A program made the translations under genes and the position numbers. Positions 61,682 through 64,000 of a stretch of 64,000 nucleotides of DNA are shown one piece after another. This stretch comes from JAHEEM01 sp036396795 (lineage in GTDB: Bacteria; Pseudomonadota; Gammaproteobacteria; Steroidobacterales; Rariloculaceae). Positions within the stretch are counted from its first letter, which is position 1, and every line of letters starts with the position of its first letter. Location of the stretch: assembly GCA_036396795.1 (NCBI GenBank), contig DASWKF010000128.1, positions 29,723 through 93,722 of the forward strand, in the 5' to 3' direction. The notes under the pieces were generated by a model. The model saw only the letters and a list, made by a program, of their open reading frames with translations, ran no database searches and was not told where the DNA came from.

Positions 61682-62871
61682 TGAACGTTGTGAGGCAATT
61701 GGTCGCCGTCAGCGGCATGAACATTCGCTCGATTCCGGCGCGGCGGGGCTCCTCGGCGGTGGCGGTGCTCGGCGTCGCCGCGGTCGTCGGCGTGTTTGCC
61801 GCGGTGCTGTCCATGGCGACCGGGTTTCAGCGCACGGTCACCAGCGCGGGCTCGGAGGACGTCGCCGTGGTGCTGCGCGCCGGCTCCACCACCGAGCTCA
61901 ACAGCGGCCTCGGCATCGAGCAGACGCGCATCGTCGCCGGAGCCCCGGGCGTCGCGCGCGGCGAGGACGGCACGCCGCTGGCCTCGTCCGAGCTCTACGT
62001 CGTCGTCGACCTGCCGAAGAAGGCGACGAATACGCCTGCGAACGTGCCGCTGCGCGGCATCGAGCCCTCGGGATTGGACGTGCGCGACAAGGTCAGTCTG
62101 ACGGCGGGCAGGATGTTCGCGCCGGGCCGCAACGAGATCGTCGTCGGCCGCGGCGCGCAGCTCCAGTTCGCGGGGCTCGAGCTCGGCGAAAGCGTCCAAT
62201 TCGGGCAATCGTCATGGGAGGTGGTCGGCGTGTTCGAGGCCGACGGCGCGGTCACCGAGTCGGAGCTCTGGTGCGACGTGCGCGCGCTGCAATCGGCCTA
62301 CCGGCGCGGCAACACCTTTCAGTCGGTGCGCGTGAAGCTCGCCGGCGCCGACGGATTCGAGCAATTGCAGACGGCGCTCGCGGCGGATCCCCGCCTCGAC
62401 GTCGACGTCGAGCGCGAGACGGACTACTACGCCGAGCAGTCGCGCACGCTGACGCAGTTCATCAAATGGGTCGGCTATCCCGTGAGCCTGCTCATGGGCA
62501 TCGGCGCCGTGTTCGGCGCCTTGAACACGATGTACTCCTCGGTTGCGGCACGCACGCGCGAGATCGCCACGCTGCGCGCGCTCGGCTTCGGCGCCCTGCC
62601 GGTCGCGGTTTCGACGCTGCTCGAATCGCTGCTGCTGGCGCTCATCGGCGGCGTCATCGGGGCGGCGGTCACCTACGCGGTCTTCAACGGCTATACCGTG
62701 TCGACCTTGGACGGCTCGACCTTCAGCCAGGTCGTGTTCGCGTTCGCCGTCACGCCGCAGTTGCTCGTTCAGGGGCTGGTGGCGGCGCTCGTGATCGGCT
62801 TCTTCGGCGGGCTGCTGCCGGCGATACGCGCGGCCCGGTTGCCCGTCGTCACGGCGTTGCGGGCGCTCTGA
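61681..62871 (+). CDS. ABC exporter permease, FtsX/MacB type, subunit 2
   Basis: A 396-residue FtsX-type permease. ATG 61681 overlaps the previous stop (TGATG). The N-terminal helix SSAVAVLGVAAVVGVFAAVLS precedes a periplasmic domain, and the last three helices start at KWVGYPVSLLMGIGAVFGALNTMYSSVAARTREIATLRALGFG. Having two unlike permeases plus a separate ATPase and adaptor resembles DevBCA/MacAB-like assemblies. The operon ends here, 9 bases before a convergent gene. Confidence 0.9.
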   Translation: MNVVRQLVAVSGMNIRSIPARRGSSAVAVLGVAAVVGVFAAVLSMATGFQRTVTSAGSEDVAVVLRAGSTTELNSGLGIEQTRIVAGAPGVARGEDGTPLASSELYVVVDLPKKATNTPANVPLRGIEPSGLDVRDKVSLTAGRMFAPGRNEIVVGRGAQLQFAGLELGESVQFGQSSWEVVGVFEADGAVTESELWCDVRALQSAYRRGNTFQSVRVKLAGADGFEQLQTALAADPRLDVDVERETDYYAEQSRTLTQFIKWVGYPVSLLMGIGAVFGALNTMYSSVAARTREIATLRALGFGALPVAVSTLLESLLLALIGGVIGAAVTYAVFNGYTVSTLDGSTFSQVVFAFAVTPQLLVQGLVAALVIGFFGGLLPAIRAARLPVVTALRAL

Positions 62872-62880
62872 GATAGGTCT

Positions 62881-64000
62881 CTAGCGCACGGTCTTGCGCG
62901 CGATCACGGTGTTGTCCAAGACCAGGTTCACCGTCCAGACCCAGCGCGCGCCCTCGAAAAGATCCAGGTAACGATAGTAAGCCGGCAGACCCCTCGGCGT
63001 GCTGACCTCGTCATCCGCGTATTCGAAGGCTTGCGGCCATGCGCCGTCGTCGAACGCCGGGCTCTCCCAGCTATCCGGAATCGGGTAGTGAACTGCATAG
63101 CAATCCGAGGGCAGATCGGCGAGCGCGGGGAACAAGCGTGCTTCACCCGAGACCTCACCTCCCTGCTCGGTGCACTGCGCCCGCACCGCTTCAGCGTTCG
63201 TTCGCCCGCGGGTGCTGGTGTCGTGCACGCCATCGTCCCGCTCGACGATCTCGTCGGGCGAATCGAGCGGCGCGATCGCGAACGATTGCGCCTTCCAGCT
63301 CGCGTCGGTCACGGTGCCGTCGCTGAAGCGCGCGATGAGCCCGGCGTCGCCCGTGTACCAGGGATCGCCGCTTTCGAGCCGGTCGCTTCGAGGCCCCTGC
63401 GGAAAGAGCTCCATGCCCAAGCCCAAGTGCTCGTCCCAGTCCACGAGCAGCAACGCCAGCGTGTAGGGACGCTCCACTCTGAACTTCACGATCGCGGAGT
63501 TGAACGGCGTGTAGGGCGTGTTGTCGACCGATACGAGCGTGCCGTTCACGTAGAGCTCGTAATAGTTGTCGGCGACGACATAGCCGGTGATCACCTCGCC
63601 GCCCGCATCGACCTCGACGACCGGCACCTGGTCGGTCGTCACTTCGCTGCTGTCTAGCGGCATGATCTGCGTGCACTCGTTGTAGAGATCGACGCTCGAC
63701 GGCCCGCGCCCCTGCGCGTAGGCGGTCACGGCCGGCACAGTGAGCACGGTGCCGTCGGACGCGCTCACGCGCCCTACCGCGCCGCCGCGATAGTTATCGA
63801 CGACCACGGGACAGTCATAGAGCTTCTCGACGACGACCTCTCCGGGACCGTGGACGACCCAACGGTTCGCGGACATCCCACTCGCGGCAACGGCCGGCGT
63901 CGCCGACTCCTCCTGTGCGGCGTCTTGACAAGCGATCGGCGCAAAGCCGAATACGAATGCGACGGCCAGGCGGCCGCCGGCGACCAACTCTCGGCGCTCG
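62881..64000 (-). CDS. Secreted protein of unknown function (5' end at or beyond window edge)
   Basis: At least 368 residues; the frame is open to the window edge, and TTG 63987 is only one possible start. A hydrophobic signal (AVAFVFGFAPIAC) may be a lipobox. Later parts are beta-rich and look like carbohydrate-binding or jelly-roll modules: GYVVADNYYELYVNGTLVSVDNTPYTPF, YTLALLLVDWDEHLGLGMELFP and DASWKAQSFAIAPLDSP. Four cysteines in the mature part could form disulphides. Not recognised. It converges with the exporter operon. Confidence 0.6.
   Translation of the reverse strand, partial: ERRELVAGGRLAVAFVFGFAPIACQDAAQEESATPAVAASGMSANRWVVHGPGEVVVEKLYDCPVVVDNYRGGAVGRVSASDGTVLTVPAVTAYAQGRGPSSVDLYNECTQIMPLDSSEVTTDQVPVVEVDAGGEVITGYVVADNYYELYVNGTLVSVDNTPYTPFNSAIVKFRVERPYTLALLLVDWDEHLGLGMELFPQGPRSDRLESGDPWYTGDAGLIARFSDGTVTDASWKAQSFAIAPLDSPDEIVERDDGVHDTSTRGRTNAEAVRAQCTEQGGEVSGEARLFPALADLPSDCYAVHYPIPDSWESPAFDDGAWPQAFEYADDEVSTPRGLPAYYRYLDLFEGARWVWTVNLVLDNTVIARKTVR

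Overview
The window is about 64 kb of GC-rich (low-to-mid 60s % by eye), densely coded chromosome from a Gram-negative bacterium. A gammaproteobacterium is most likely: there is a GlrK-QseG-GlrR (QseE-QseG-QseF) signalling operon, several TonB-dependent receptors, an RND pump, a CbpA/CbpM pair, a HyfB/C/E membrane module and a perfect sigma-32 promoter in front of groES. The rank below class cannot be settled from the sequence. No rRNA, tRNA, CRISPR array, insertion sequence or prophage was recognised.

Layout. (1) 1-3.7 kb: the start of a hydrogenase-4-like membrane operon on the minus strand (XRE regulator, hyfB-, hyfC- and hyfE-like genes), running off the left edge. (2) 3.8-9.9 kb: a TonB-dependent receptor divergent from a secreted beta-propeller phytase, followed by a secreted metallo-beta-lactamase-fold protein with two EF-hand loops and a secreted VOC protein. 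(3) 9.9-17.7 kb: a two-gene membrane unit, then a TetR-controlled RND efflux operon (TetR, adaptor, pump, outer membrane factor) with a perfect 22-bp operator palindrome. (4) 17.8-28.7 kb: a second TonB receptor, an aldose sugar dehydrogenase, a SoxR gene with a textbook SoxR box facing a VOC / FMN reductase / NHL-propeller operon, another NHL protein, a peroxiredoxin-like protein, a DmeF-type metal exporter, MaoC and OsmC. (5) 28.8-34.8 kb: a long metallo-beta-lactamase protein, a CHAD protein, a decayed HlyD remnant, a GAF-GGDEF cyclase, a ModE-type regulator and a ribbon-helix-helix / short helical protein pair. (6) 34.8-43.5 kb: a protein-stress region with groES-groEL under sigma-32, a BCAM0308-family protein, a decayed second groEL, a frameshifted small gene, a hybrid histidine kinase, CbpA (DnaJ-like), CbpM and a bactofilin-like membrane protein. 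(7) 43.5-47.1 kb: an ECF42-type sigma factor with two DGPF/YciI proteins and VOC proteins. (8) 47.1-51.4 kb: the GlrK-QseG-GlrR operon next to two divergent EF-hand genes, each with an apparently perfect sigma-54 promoter. (9) 51.4-64 kb: a GGDEF cyclase, an SLC13-type permease, a cobalamin riboswitch ahead of metE, an AidB-like acyl-CoA dehydrogenase, a MacAB-like exporter with split permeases, and a secreted protein of unknown function at the right edge.

The strongest regulatory readings are the sigma-54 EF-hand pair next to a sigma-54 activator, the SoxR box, the TetR palindrome, the sigma-32 groE promoter and the B12 riboswitch. Three genes are clearly broken (HlyD remnant, second groEL, frameshifted gene at 39.0 kb), and all three lie in or beside the stress region.
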